Assembly (NCBI RefSeq): GCF_000633255.1
Contig: NZ_AYMJ01000030.1
Location: 124,001-188,000, forward strand
DNA from: Pseudomonas sp. H1h
GTDB lineage: Bacteria; Pseudomonadota; Gammaproteobacteria; Pseudomonadales; Pseudomonadaceae
Direction: 5' to 3'
Length of the DNA stretch: 64,000 nucleotides
The stretch's first letter is position 1, and the number at the start of each line of letters is the position of its first letter. A program made the position numbers and the translations under genes. Positions 35,330-44,479 of the stretch are shown in pieces. The notes beneath the pieces are model-generated. The model had not been told where the DNA came from. It saw only the letters and a program-made list of their open reading frames with translations, and searched no databases.

Positions 35330-36724
35330 ATGCCAGCCCCCTCAATCTCCCTTCGCCCCGCGTTAGTGCTCTGGCTATACGCCGCTGCGATCGTGCACAT
35401 TTTCGCCGGCCTCACTCTGACCTGGGCCGGTCACTCCGGATTACTCGACGGTTACCTGCACAATCTCGAACTCGCATTCTGGGGCGCAGATGCAGTCCCC
35501 TCCGCCGGTCACGAACAGCAGGTCTGGTGGCTCGCGCTGTTCGGCGCGACGCTGCAAAGTTATTCGCTGTACATGCTCGCGCTGGTGCACCTGGGCAATC
35601 GCTTGAAAACCCCGGCAGTGTGGGGCTGGTTGATCGCCGGCATCCTGTTATGGGCGCCACAAGACATGTGGCTCTCAGCGCAACAACAGGTTTGGTCGCA
35701 CCTTTGGCTCGACGGTTTTGCGTTGCTGGTGTTGTTGCCACCGCTGGTTTGGCTTTATCGCCATGACCGCCGAAAATCCCCTTCAGTAAAGACTCCGAGC
35801 ACATCCAACCCGTTTGTTGGCAGCGTTTTCAAACGCGTACTGATCACCGGCGGCACAGGGTTTATAGGTGAAGCTTTAGTCCACCAATTACTCAATGCCG
35901 GTCATTCAATTAGCGTTCTAACGCGTGATTCGCTGAGCGCCGCCACCTTGTTCAACGGCCGCGTCCGCTGCGTGCACTCGCTCAGCGAACTCAGCCGCGA
36001 CGAAGCCTTCGACGCAGTGATCAATCTCGCCGGCGCCCCCGTCGCCGGCCCACGCTGGACTCCTGAACGTCAGGCGCAACTGCTCGCCAGCCGAGTCGGC
36101 ACCACCGAAGCACTGATGACCTGGCTGAAAAACACCAAGCACAAACCAAAGCTATGGATTCAAGCCTCGGCCATCGGTTTCTACGGCGTGCGCGATGCCA
36201 GCGAAAGGCTCGACGAACACGCCAGCAAGGGCGACGGCTTCATGGCCGAACTCTGCGCGCGTTGGGAAGCCGCCGCGCAACCGGCCACGGAATTTGGCGT
36301 GCGTCAGGTGGTACTGCGCCTCGGCGTGGTGTTCGGCCCGGGCGGTGCGTTGACGCCGTTGCTGCTGCCGTTCCGCCTGGGTTTCGGTGGTCGGATGGGT
36401 GACGGTCAGCAGATCATGAGCTGGGTGCACCGCGACGATGTGCTTAAGGTGATCGGGCGGGCGTTCAACGACGACAGTCTGCGCGGGACCTACAACATGG
36501 TGGCACCGGAAACGGTCAGTCAGGCAGTGTTCGCCGAGCAGGCCGGCAAGGTCCTCAAGCGTCCGGTGTGGTTCCATATTCCCGCCGCGCCAGTGCGAGC
36601 TTTAGCAGGAGAGATGGCGCAGTTGTTCTTCGACGGTCAGCGCGTGGTACCGCAGCGTTTGACCGAGGCTGGCTACACGTTCCGCTATCCAACCCTCGAC
36701 GCCGCTCTGCGCGATCTGGCCTGA
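35330..36724 (+). CDS. TIGR01777-type NAD(P)-dependent epimerase with N-terminal membrane domain
   Basis: 464 residues from the ATG at 35330 behind AGGA; the ATG at 35312 would add six residues. The first 150 residues contain about four hydrophobic segments (VLWLYAAAIVHIFAGLTLTW, WWLALFGATLQSYSLYMLAL and others). From residue 165 the protein is an extended SDR of the YfcH/SulA-like group: VLITGGTGFIGEALV, INLAGAPVAGPRW, QASAIGFYG, GVVFGPGG and SWVHRDD. Fusion with a membrane domain anchors it to the inner membrane. The next gene starts nine bases after its stop, so they probably act together; substrate unknown. Confidence 0.85.
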   Translation: MPAPSISLRPALVLWLYAAAIVHIFAGLTLTWAGHSGLLDGYLHNLELAFWGADAVPSAGHEQQVWWLALFGATLQSYSLYMLALVHLGNRLKTPAVWGWLIAGILLWAPQDMWLSAQQQVWSHLWLDGFALLVLLPPLVWLYRHDRRKSPSVKTPSTSNPFVGSVFKRVLITGGTGFIGEALVHQLLNAGHSISVLTRDSLSAATLFNGRVRCVHSLSELSRDEAFDAVINLAGAPVAGPRWTPERQAQLLASRVGTTEALMTWLKNTKHKPKLWIQASAIGFYGVRDASERLDEHASKGDGFMAELCARWEAAAQPATEFGVRQVVLRLGVVFGPGGALTPLLLPFRLGFGGRMGDGQQIMSWVHRDDVLKVIGRAFNDDSLRGTYNMVAPETVSQAVFAEQAGKVLKRPVWFHIPAAPVRALAGEMAQLFFDGQRVVPQRLTEAGYTFRYPTLDAALRDLA

Positions 36725-36733
36725 GGATCGCCC

Positions 36734-39184
36734 ATGAGCAAGCCCTTGATGTACCTGCTGGCCGGCAACGGCAGCGCCGCCGATTGGTGGGATGACGCGC
36801 TGCCGCACTTCCAGCGCTACGATGTGGTGCCGCTGGAGTTGCCGGGCTTCGGCGCCAATCCGCAGCCGCCCTGCGAGGATCTCGCGGACTACGCGCATAC
36901 CTTGCTGGCGATGACGCAGCAGGGCAGCGCGATCATGGCGGTGGGGGTCAATGCCTTGCTTGTGCTGCATGCGTTGCAACGTCGGCCCGGGCACTTTTCC
37001 CGCAGCGTTTTGTTGGCACCAGTCGGTGCATTTTTGTGGCAGCGGCGGTTGCCTGCCCTGATGTCGCCGCTGCCGATCCGCAAGACCATCCACTGGCTGC
37101 TGTCGAACAAACCCACGCTGTTTGCGCGCAAGTTTTCCAACCAGACGTGGACGCCTGCGCAGTACCAGCGCATGGGCGCTGGCTATACGCGCTGCCGTGC
37201 GTTCGTGCCGCATTGGGATCTGATCCGCGCCGATACGGCGTTGCCGCTGCTGGAGTGGATCACCGATCCGGTCGAGCTGGTTTGGGGCGATCAGGATGCC
37301 GTGCTCGGCATCGAGCAGGCGGCGGCGTGGTCGGCGATTCTGGCCCGCGCTGATCTGACTATCAGTCTCAAACCCGGTTGGGGCCATTACCCGTGGATCG
37401 ACGCGCCGGCCGAATTTGCCGCGTGGCTGGAGTCCGGCGAGCGTGGTTTTGTCGCGCACACCAAGGGCGGCCGTTTGCGTCTGGCTGAACTGGCAAGGCA
37501 AGCGGTGCCGACGGCGCTGACCCTTAATGATTGCGATGATCCGCGTCTGTCAGCGTTTCTCGCCGCCCGACCTGACGTGACCTGGGCGGTGCGCTCCTCC
37601 AGTTATGGCGAAGATCAGGCCGATTCGGCGAACGCTGGTCTGAGCACGACTTACCTGCGCGAGCCGCGCGCCAACGTGCCGGCGCGCATCGCCGAGCTAA
37701 CTGCCGCAGGCGTCGAGGAAGTGGTGGTGCAGCGCTTCATTACGCCGCTGGTTTCCGGGATCGCTTTCGTGCGGCACCTTTCGGTAGAACTGGAGTGGGT
37801 TGAAGGCCATCTGGAGTCGTTGGCCGATGGTCACGTCAGCCCTTCACAGACAACACTTTCGCGGCTCGGCAATGCGTGGCGCAGCGGCAAGTTCACGGCG
37901 TCCAACGGTTTGACCGAAGCGCTGCTGTGGGACTTTCTGCAAGACGTGTTGCGCGTGTTCCACTACGTGCCCGGCGACGTCGAATGGGCCTGGGACGGCG
38001 CGCAACTGTGGCTGCTGCAATACCGGCCGATCAGCGATTACGGCTGGCGCCGGCACCTGACCGCCGCCAACATCGCCGAGATCCTGCCGCCGCAACCGAG
38101 CGTACTGGTGGAGTACGCCCAGCGCCGCGCGGCAGCGAGTATCCCGGCGATCATGGCGCGCTGGGATGCGCGGGTGTTGCAGGACAACGAGCCGTTTACC
38201 GCAGTGTTCGGCGGTGCGTCCTACATCAACAATGACCTGTTTCTCGCCCGACTCGCCGACTGGGGCATCAGCGCCTCTAACTACGCCGGTGAGGTCGGCG
38301 GTGCGACGCCGCATTTGCCGTGGCAACCACTGAAGATGCTGCGTTCGCTGCCGCTGTTTTTGCGCATGCAGCGCAATGCTCGCGGCCATTTGCTGAATCT
38401 TGAAAGCGGCTTGCAGCGCTTCGATCAGGAACTGGCCGAACTCGTCGCCCAAGCTGCCGATGGCCAGCAATTGGCAGATTGGTTCACGCGGTTCTATGTG
38501 TTCGTGGTGCAAGGCAACCTGTGCATCGCCACGGCGCTGGCCAGCAGTGGCGGCGGCTGGCTGGGCCGCCCGCCGACCGCGTACGACAATCTGGAAAACA
38601 GTCCTCATCGATTGCCGTGGGAAACCGATCCGGCCACCCCGCGACCCGCGTCGAGCGAACTGCCGCTACAGCCATTCCCGCAATGGTCCGGGCTGATCCG
38701 CCTCGCGCACTCGGCTGGCCTGCCGGGCCTGCGTGGCTACTACCTGCAAGTGCGCGAGTGGTATCGCGACAATCTGATGCGCATCTTCTTCCGCCTGCAC
38801 CATGCCATGCCGCTGGCGGATCGCGAGCACTGGTTTGCGCCGCATCCGGACGTGCGTACCCGCGATGGCAGCTTCTGGCAGGACGGTTGTGAAGGCGCTG
38901 AGCAGGCGATCGGATTCATGATTTATCCGGGTCAGGTGCAAGGTGTACTTGGCGAGGACATCTTGCTGGAGGACACCCTCGATCCGGGCCGTCACGCGCA
39001 CTATCAGGCCGCGCGGGCGGTGATTGCGCGGATGGGTGGACGTTTGTCTCACGGCTCGACGTTGCTGCGCGAGTTGCGCAAGCCGTCGGCGGTGATGCCG
39101 CAGGTGGATCCGGCGTGGGTGGGGTGTGAGGTGGTGTATCGGGATGGTGAACTGGAATTGATGAATTCAAAGGATATGAAGTGA
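36734..39184 (+). CDS. Fusion of an alpha/beta-hydrolase-like domain with a PEP-synthase/rifampicin-phosphotransferase-like module
   Basis: 816 residues. Residues 1-235 have an alpha/beta-hydrolase layout (LAGNGSAADWW oxyanion region, PLELPGFG, WGDQDAVL with the acid, GWGHYPW with the His), but the nucleophile elbow reads G-V-N-A, so Asn73 stands where Ser is expected. Residues about 265-450 resemble the ATP-grasp domain of pyruvate phosphate dikinase (TWAVRSSSYGEDQADSANAG, VVVQRFI). The end (GGRLSHGSTLLRELRKPSAV) is the phosphohistidine swivel domain with His773. This suggests ATP-driven phosphotransfer to an unknown acceptor bound by the inactive hydrolase domain. It follows the epimerase gene; its stop overlaps the next start. 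Confidence 0.75.
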   Translation: MSKPLMYLLAGNGSAADWWDDALPHFQRYDVVPLELPGFGANPQPPCEDLADYAHTLLAMTQQGSAIMAVGVNALLVLHALQRRPGHFSRSVLLAPVGAFLWQRRLPALMSPLPIRKTIHWLLSNKPTLFARKFSNQTWTPAQYQRMGAGYTRCRAFVPHWDLIRADTALPLLEWITDPVELVWGDQDAVLGIEQAAAWSAILARADLTISLKPGWGHYPWIDAPAEFAAWLESGERGFVAHTKGGRLRLAELARQAVPTALTLNDCDDPRLSAFLAARPDVTWAVRSSSYGEDQADSANAGLSTTYLREPRANVPARIAELTAAGVEEVVVQRFITPLVSGIAFVRHLSVELEWVEGHLESLADGHVSPSQTTLSRLGNAWRSGKFTASNGLTEALLWDFLQDVLRVFHYVPGDVEWAWDGAQLWLLQYRPISDYGWRRHLTAANIAEILPPQPSVLVEYAQRRAAASIPAIMARWDARVLQDNEPFTAVFGGASYINNDLFLARLADWGISASNYAGEVGGATPHLPWQPLKMLRSLPLFLRMQRNARGHLLNLESGLQRFDQELAELVAQAADGQQLADWFTRFYVFVVQGNLCIATALASSGGGWLGRPPTAYDNLENSPHRLPWETDPATPRPASSELPLQPFPQWSGLIRLAHSAGLPGLRGYYLQVREWYRDNLMRIFFRLHHAMPLADREHWFAPHPDVRTRDGSFWQDGCEGAEQAIGFMIYPGQVQGVLGEDILLEDTLDPGRHAHYQAARAVIARMGGRLSHGSTLLRELRKPSAVMPQVDPAWVGCEVVYRDGELELMNSKDMK

Positions 39185-39702
39185 AGCGACAGTTGTTGTG
39201 TATGCGTTGGCTGTCGATGGCGGCGGTTAGTCTCTTGGCGGTTTCAGCAACCATGGCATTCGCTGCCGAACCGGAGTTCAACGACTACCGTGTTTCAGGC
39301 GTTTTCAGCGGCACTCACCATGAACTCGTGCCACAGGAAAGCAGCAGCCCGGGGATGGACAGTGCACAAGCGAAGGCCTTGAAAGGCAAGGTCAACTTCG
39401 CCGGCCATTTCATCCTTCACCAGCTCGGTTGCGGCGGTGGCGCCATCTGCGCCGAGGTGCTCGATGCGCGCACCGGAGAAGTCGTCGGCGGGCTGCCGAA
39501 TGCCTATGACGGCAGCACGTTCGCCATGCTCTACCAACCTGACAGCCGCCTGATCTTCATCACCGGAATCACCCTCGACGGTGAAGAAGACGTTCAGGGC
39601 AATTCACTGGAAAGCATCAACCGGAATCGCTACTACGAATTTGTGAACAACGAATTCCGCCTGCTGACGATGACCGACGCGCAATCGCCGCCGCTTGAAT
39701 AA
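39181..39702 (+). CDS. Exported protein of unknown function
   Basis: 173 residues from a GTG interlocked with the previous stop (GTGA). A signal peptide is evident (MRWLSMAAVSLLAVSATMAFA, cut at AFA-AEP); an internal ATG at 39202 is an alternative start. The mature domain of about 140 residues includes FAGHFILHQLGCGGGAICAEVLDARTG-like sequence with two Cys residues, then Phe/Tyr-rich strands. No family is recognised with certainty. Coupling to the hydrolase/phosphotransferase fusion suggests co-expression. Confidence 0.7.
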   Translation: MKRQLLCMRWLSMAAVSLLAVSATMAFAAEPEFNDYRVSGVFSGTHHELVPQESSSPGMDSAQAKALKGKVNFAGHFILHQLGCGGGAICAEVLDARTGEVVGGLPNAYDGSTFAMLYQPDSRLIFITGITLDGEEDVQGNSLESINRNRYYEFVNNEFRLLTMTDAQSPPLE

Positions 39703-39712
39703 GGATGATGGG

Positions 39713-40111
39713 ATGAACCGTTTTTTAATTCCGAGCCTGCTGAGCGTGCTGCTGCTTTTGCCTTTCGCTCTGCCGGCGAGTGCCAGTGAAAGCAGTTGCT
39801 ACGGCTACCTCACTGGAATGGTCAGGAGCAGCGACTTCCCGTTTCGGTATGTCGACAAGGACAAGGTCAATCTGCTGATTGATGAGGATGACGGAGAAAA
39901 GGTGCGCGCCCAACTGTTCTTTGACACCGATGGCACGGGGACCATTGGCTGGGTCAAATACACCCCCGCGACACGCGTATTGCTCAACACCTCGGCCGAA
40001 CTGGACGAACCGATGGCATTGTCATTCGATGCCAAGCTTGCGGACGGCTATGCGAAATGCGTGGCTAGACAACCGCGCTCGGCGAAATGCCATCAACGAA
40101 TGTGCACCTGA
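39713..40111 (+). CDS. Exported protein of unknown function
   Basis: 132 residues from the ATG at 39713, behind AAGGATG. A signal peptide (FLIPSLLSVLLLLPFALPASAS) precedes a small beta domain (VNLLIDEDDGEKVRAQLFF, then GWVKYTPATRVLLN). The last residues (ARQPRSAKCHQRMCT) are basic and Cys-containing. I do not recognise a family. It probably shares a transcript with the preceding exported protein (10 bp apart). Confidence 0.6.
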   Translation: MNRFLIPSLLSVLLLLPFALPASASESSCYGYLTGMVRSSDFPFRYVDKDKVNLLIDEDDGEKVRAQLFFDTDGTGTIGWVKYTPATRVLLNTSAELDEPMALSFDAKLADGYAKCVARQPRSAKCHQRMCT

Positions 40112-40440
40112 ACCGGACTTGCACGTCCGAGTCGCCGATTTTGCGGCGACACACAGAGTCTATCGACGAACTGCCAACCTGCCTGGTTCATGGGTATCCC
40201 GGCACTTTGCAGGAAATTTCCCATAGGTTTGCAGGCTGGAAGATCAAAAGATCGCGGCCTTCGGCACCTCCTACAGGTATGTGTTTCAACAGGTGTAGGA
40301 CGTTGGGTGCAGAAGCGTGACTTGGCGGTCATCGTGCAGGAAATAGCCAGCATCATCTCCCAATATCGTCATATAGTGGCGTTATCTCCCGAATCCCTTA
40401 CACTTCCCCGGCCGTTCATTTTCCTTTTGAGGCTGTGCGC
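40112..40440. other. Intergenic region with a REP-like element, no gene seen
   Basis: No open frame here has a good start, ribosome site or coding character. A REP-like sequence with a degenerate inverted partner lies at 40247-40300 and is listed separately. The last 60 bases must hold the promoter of the SCP2-like gene. Confidence 0.6.
40247..40300. repeat. REP element (GATCGC..CTCCTACAGG family) with degenerate inverted partner
   Basis: AAAAGATCGCGGCCTTCGGC followed by ACCTCCTACAGG matches the second common fluorescent-Pseudomonas REP family. The inverted CCTACA/TGTAGG pair at about 40270-40300 is the decayed second arm. A related doublet occurs at 58.86-58.94 kb. Confidence 0.65.
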
Positions 40441-40824
40441 ATGAAATTTCGTTTTCTTCTGTGGATGATGGGTTTGTTGATGGGTAAGGCCAGTCGGACA
40501 AATCCTGCGTTCCAGCAGCAGTTGGGTGACAAGGATCTGGTGTTTCAGCTGCAGACGCTGGACGGGAAAGTGGCGCGGCATTTCGTGGTGAAGAATCAGC
40601 GCATCACCAGCAAGTCTGGCGTGGTGGCAGAGCCGGCGTTTGCGATTGCGTTCAAGGATGCGGGTTATGGCTTTGCCACGATGCAGGCGAAGAACAAGCA
40701 ACTGGCGTTTATGCAGGGGATTCAGGACAAGTCGATCCAGCTCAAGGGGAATCCGGCGCTGGTGATGTGGTTTCAGGGGTTGATGAAGTATTTGAAGCCT
40801 AGGAAGGCCAAGCCGAAGGCTTGA
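40441..40824 (+). CDS. SCP2-like sterol-carrier-domain protein
   Basis: 127 residues from the ATG at 40441. The sequence follows the SCP2 pattern: DLVFQLQTLDGKVARHFVV, then a central FAIAFKDAGYGFATM, and the C-terminal IQLKGNPALVMWFQGLM, which corresponds to the kGN strand-helix of SCP2 domains. Such domains bind lipid or hydrophobic ligands in the cytoplasm. No partner gene is adjacent; the downstream gene is convergent, with a REP element between. Confidence 0.65.
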   Translation: MKFRFLLWMMGLLMGKASRTNPAFQQQLGDKDLVFQLQTLDGKVARHFVVKNQRITSKSGVVAEPAFAIAFKDAGYGFATMQAKNKQLAFMQGIQDKSIQLKGNPALVMWFQGLMKYLKPRKAKPKA

Positions 40825-40851
40825 TGCGGTCTGTTGGATCGAGGTGGATTT

Positions 40852-40912
40852 TTCGCGAGCAGGCTCGCTCCCACAGGGGTTGTGTAAAACCTGGGGGAGC
40901 GGGCCTGTTTGC
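40852..40912. repeat. REP element with degenerate second arm
   Basis: TTCGCGAGCAGGCTCGCTCC plus CACAGG (40852-40877) is one arm of the GTGGGAGCGGGCTTGCTCGCGAA family, and GGGGGAGCGGGCCTGTTTGC (40893-40912) is a decayed inverted arm. It lies between the convergent SCP2-like and HDOD genes and reaches to three bases from the HDOD stop. Confidence 0.8.
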
Positions 40913-40914
40913 TT

Positions 40915-42315
40915 TTAGGCCTGGCTGAACTGCGAGGCCAGTTCGCGCAGCAGAACTTCGGCTTCGAGGACTTTGCTGACGACGTCGTTGGCTTTGTCGC
41001 GGCTCAGGCCGACGCGGTCGAGCAGGGCGTCGGGAATGTCTTCGTCGGGGCCGGAGCCGATGCCGCGGCTGCGCAGCAGGCGTACGGCCAGGCAGACGAG
41101 GTTCGGGTATTCGGCGTAGGCGCCGTCGTAGCTTGGGTCGTGCTGGAAGCGCAGGGCGGTGGCCAGTTCATCCGGCATGTCCCAGTAGCGCATCAGCCAC
41201 GAGCCGATCTGTTCGCGGCTGATGCCCAGCAGGTGCTGCTCGATGTAGCTGTGGCACAGGTGCGGGTTGACCTCCAGGTGGCGGCAGATCAGCGAGAAGT
41301 GCGGCGGGAACACGTGGGCCAGCAGCAGGTAGCCGAAGTTGTGCAGCAGACCGGCGAGGTAGGTCAGGCCGGCTTCTGGGCGCTGGGCACGCGGCATCGC
41401 GCGGGTCAGGCCTTCGATCACGGCGGCGGTGTAGATCGATTGCTGCCAGTACGGCGTGGTGTGTTGCGGGTGGTCTTTGGGCAGGCTCAGGGTCTTGCCG
41501 AGGGCCAGGCCCAGCGCCAAATTGATCACCAGATCGAAGCCGAGTACGCGAACGATCGCGTCTTCCACCGAACGGATCTTGCCCGGCGAAGCGTAGTACG
41601 GCGACGCGGCCCAGCTCACCACTTGCGCAGCCAGCGCCGGGTCGGTTTCGACGACGCCGGTGATGTCGTCGATGGTGGCGTTCGGGTCGACGCGCAGCTT
41701 GATGATTTTTTGCGCAGTCTCGGCCAGCGGCGGGATCTCGATGGTCGCTTCCAGGCGCTGCTGGATCCGGCGCGCGGTGAACGCTTGCACGGCCTGGGTG
41801 ATTTCCTCGCGGTCATCGTCGGGGCGGTCGAGGTTCGGGCGGATGCTGCTCAGGGCTTCGCCAAAGTTGGCGGCGCTGGCCTTGGTCAGCATGGTTTTGA
41901 AGTCTTCGCTGGCGATTTCCAGCAACAGGCCCGGCTCGCCGGAGTTGATCAGCAACTTTGGCTCGCGCAGCAGGCTTTCTTCGTACAGGCACGGCGAACT
42001 GGTCAGCGCCGGCAGGCCCGGCAGCAGGCTCAGGCTGTGTTTGCCGAGCATCTTTTCCAGGCGCTCGGTCGACACGGCGGTCAGGCGACGGCCAGTCAGT
42101 TCGGCGAGGCGGTTGAGGTCGAGCAGCTGGCTCTGTGGAAACAGCACCATCAGCGCGCCGACGGCATCGTCCAGCAACACGGCTTGTACTTTGCGCGAGG
42201 CATTGAGGCCGTGGTGGTCGAGCACTTCTTCGTAGGCGATACCCAGCTTGCCGAGCAGCAGCCGAATTACAGACGGCGCGTGCGGGAGTTCGGGGGCGAG
42301 AGCTGCGTCAGTCAT
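40915..42315 (-). CDS. HDOD-domain signalling protein with N-terminal YbaK-like domain
   Basis: 466 residues from the ATG at 42315 (MTDAALAPELPHAPSV); an upstream in-frame start at 42339 is less likely. Residues about 15-150 resemble the YbaK/prolyl-tRNA editing fold (VIRLLLGKLGIAYEEVLDHH, QAVLLDD). Residues about 195-400 are an HDOD domain (IEIPPLAETAQKIIKLRVDP, VETDPALAAQVVSWA, IYTAAVIEGL, GLLHNFGYLLLAHVFP). HDOD proteins usually regulate motility or c-di-GMP signalling without catalysis. It is 79 bp downstream of recG with a hairpin (42355-42375) in the gap. Confidence 0.85.
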   Translation of the reverse strand: MTDAALAPELPHAPSVIRLLLGKLGIAYEEVLDHHGLNASRKVQAVLLDDAVGALMVLFPQSQLLDLNRLAELTGRRLTAVSTERLEKMLGKHSLSLLPGLPALTSSPCLYEESLLREPKLLINSGEPGLLLEIASEDFKTMLTKASAANFGEALSSIRPNLDRPDDDREEITQAVQAFTARRIQQRLEATIEIPPLAETAQKIIKLRVDPNATIDDITGVVETDPALAAQVVSWAASPYYASPGKIRSVEDAIVRVLGFDLVINLALGLALGKTLSLPKDHPQHTTPYWQQSIYTAAVIEGLTRAMPRAQRPEAGLTYLAGLLHNFGYLLLAHVFPPHFSLICRHLEVNPHLCHSYIEQHLLGISREQIGSWLMRYWDMPDELATALRFQHDPSYDGAYAEYPNLVCLAVRLLRSRGIGSGPDEDIPDALLDRVGLSRDKANDVVSKVLEAEVLLRELASQFSQA

Positions 42316-42394
42316 GGTGTGTATCCGTTTTTGAAACAATGGCAGGAGTATAACCAGCTCTGTCGGAACGAGCTGTCAGAAACTGCGACGGTGC

Positions 42395-44470
42395 TCACAC
42401 TTGGCCGTATTGCTGCCCGTGGCGCAGCCAGCGGTCGAGCAAGGGGCTGACGTGCGTCGGCCAACGTTCCAGCAGGGCTTGGGCGGCGTCGCGCACGGCG
42501 GGTAGCAGGTCGGCGTCGCGCATCAGGTCGGCGACCTTGAATTGCAGCAGGCCGGTCTGGCGGGTGCCGAGCATTTCGCCGGGGCCACGCAGTTCGAGGT
42601 CTTTTTCGGCGATGACGAAACCGTCGTTGGTCTCGCGCATGATGCCCAGGCGCTGGCGACCGATCTGTGACAGCGGCGGATGGTAGAGCAGCACGCAATG
42701 GCTGACCGCGCTGCCCCGCCCGACGCGACCACGCAACTGGTGCAGTTGCGCGAGGCCGAGGCGCTCGGGGTTTTCGATGATCATCAGGCTGGCGTTGGGC
42801 ACGTCGACGCCGACCTCGATCACCGTAGTGGCGACCAGCAGTTGCAGGTTGCCGGCCTTGAATTCAGCCATGACGGCGGCTTTCTCGGCAGGCTTCATGC
42901 GCCCGTGAATCAGCCCGACTTTCAACTCGCCGAGGGCGGCGGTCAGGTCTTCAAAGGTGGTTTCGGCGGCCTGACAGGTCAGTTCTTCCGACTCTTCGAT
43001 CAGCGTGCACACCCAATAGGCCTGACGGCCCTCGGCGCAGGCGCTGCGCACCCGTTCGATGACTTCGACGCGGCGGGTGTCGGTGACCAGCACGGTGTTG
43101 ACCGGGGTGCGACCGGGCGGTAGTTCGTCGAGGATCGAGGTATCGAGGTCGGCGTAGGCGCTCATCGCCAATGTTCGTGGAATCGGCGTGGCGGTCATGA
43201 TCAGTTGATGCGGGCACATGCGCCCGCCGACGCCTTTCTGTCGCAGCGCCAGGCGTTGTTGCACGCCGAAGCGGTGTTGTTCGTCGATGATCACCAGCGC
43301 GAGGTTCTTGAACTGCACTTCGTCCTGGAACAGCGCGTGAGTGCCGACCACCATCGGTGTGCCGCTGGCGATCTGTTCCAGCGCGGTGACGCGGTTCTTG
43401 CCCTTGAGCTTGCCGGCCAGCCACGCGACGTCGATGCCCAGCGGTTCGAGCCAGCGCTTGAAGGTGATGAAGTGCTGCTCGGCGAGGATCTCGGTCGGCG
43501 CCATCAGCGCGACCTGATAACCGGCCTCCAGCGCTTGCAGCGCGGCAAGGGCGGCGACCACGGTTTTACCCGCGCCAACGTCGCCCTGAATCAGCCGCAG
43601 CATTGGTTCGTGCTGGCTGAGATCGTAGGCGATTTCGTTGCCAACGCGTTGCTGGGCACCGGTCGGGTTGAAGCCGAGGTTGGCCAGGTATTTCGGCGGC
43701 AGCTTCGTCGCTTTCGGCATCGCTGGCGCGCGCAGTGACCGCATGCTTTCACGCAGGCGTTGCTGCGACAGTTGATGGGTCAGCAGCTCTTCGAAGGCGA
43801 GGCGATGCTGGGCCCAGTGATGGCCGAGGGCGAGTTCATCGACGTCGGCATCGGCGGGTGGGTTGTGCAGATAGCGGATCGCATCAGCCAGCGGCGCCAG
43901 TTGATAGTCACGGGCCAGTTCGGTCGGCAGCCAGTCTGGCAGGGTAGCGGGCTTGAGCAGGGTTAACGTCTGCATGCACAACTGGCGCAGACGCTGCTGG
44001 GTCAGGCCTTCGGTGAGCGGGTAGACCGGGGTCAGGGTTTCGTCCACTGGCGGCGGTTCGTCACCGGTGATGGCGCGGTATTCCGGGTGGTAGATTTCCA
44101 GCCCCGAGGCGCCTGGCCGGACTTCGCCGTAGCAGCGAATCCGCGTGCCGCGCTTGAGGCCTTCTTTCTGCGCATTGCTGAAATGGTAGAAGCGCAGGCT
44201 CAGGCCGCCGGTGCCGTCCTGCATGCGCACGACGAGGCTGCGGCGCCGGCCCATGACCACGTCGGCGCCGCTGACGGTGCCTTCGACCACGGCGTCCTGG
44301 CCCGGCCGCAAGTGGCCGATCGGCACTACACGGGTGCGATCCTGATAACGCAGCGGCAGGTGAAACAGCACGTCCTGGAGGTTCTCCAGACCGACCTTGG
44401 CCAGTTTCTCGGCCATGGCTTCGCCGACACCCTTGAGTGCCGTCACCGACACTTGCGACAGCTCAGTCAT
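42395..44470 (-). CDS. recG: ATP-dependent DNA helicase RecG
   Basis: 691 residues, full length. It has the N-terminal wedge/OB domain (LPLRYQDRTRVVPI and VVEGTV), Walker A GDVGAGKTVVA, motif II IDEQHRFGVQQR, motif III TATPIPRT, and motif VI LHQLRGRVGRG. RecG remodels stalled replication forks and branched DNA. It begins ten bases after the oxyR stop in the same direction, the known oxyR-recG operon of pseudomonads. Confidence 0.97.
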   Translation of the reverse strand: MTELSQVSVTALKGVGEAMAEKLAKVGLENLQDVLFHLPLRYQDRTRVVPIGHLRPGQDAVVEGTVSGADVVMGRRRSLVVRMQDGTGGLSLRFYHFSNAQKEGLKRGTRIRCYGEVRPGASGLEIYHPEYRAITGDEPPPVDETLTPVYPLTEGLTQQRLRQLCMQTLTLLKPATLPDWLPTELARDYQLAPLADAIRYLHNPPADADVDELALGHHWAQHRLAFEELLTHQLSQQRLRESMRSLRAPAMPKATKLPPKYLANLGFNPTGAQQRVGNEIAYDLSQHEPMLRLIQGDVGAGKTVVAALAALQALEAGYQVALMAPTEILAEQHFITFKRWLEPLGIDVAWLAGKLKGKNRVTALEQIASGTPMVVGTHALFQDEVQFKNLALVIIDEQHRFGVQQRLALRQKGVGGRMCPHQLIMTATPIPRTLAMSAYADLDTSILDELPPGRTPVNTVLVTDTRRVEVIERVRSACAEGRQAYWVCTLIEESEELTCQAAETTFEDLTAALGELKVGLIHGRMKPAEKAAVMAEFKAGNLQLLVATTVIEVGVDVPNASLMIIENPERLGLAQLHQLRGRVGRGSAVSHCVLLYHPPLSQIGRQRLGIMRETNDGFVIAEKDLELRGPGEMLGTRQTGLLQFKVADLMRDADLLPAVRDAAQALLERWPTHVSPLLDRWLRHGQQYGQV

Positions 44471-44479
44471 GACGCTCGC

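Noticed and set aside
40190..40444. Small open frame in the gap before the SCP2-like gene
   Set aside because: It crosses a REP element, has no ribosome site and no coding character.
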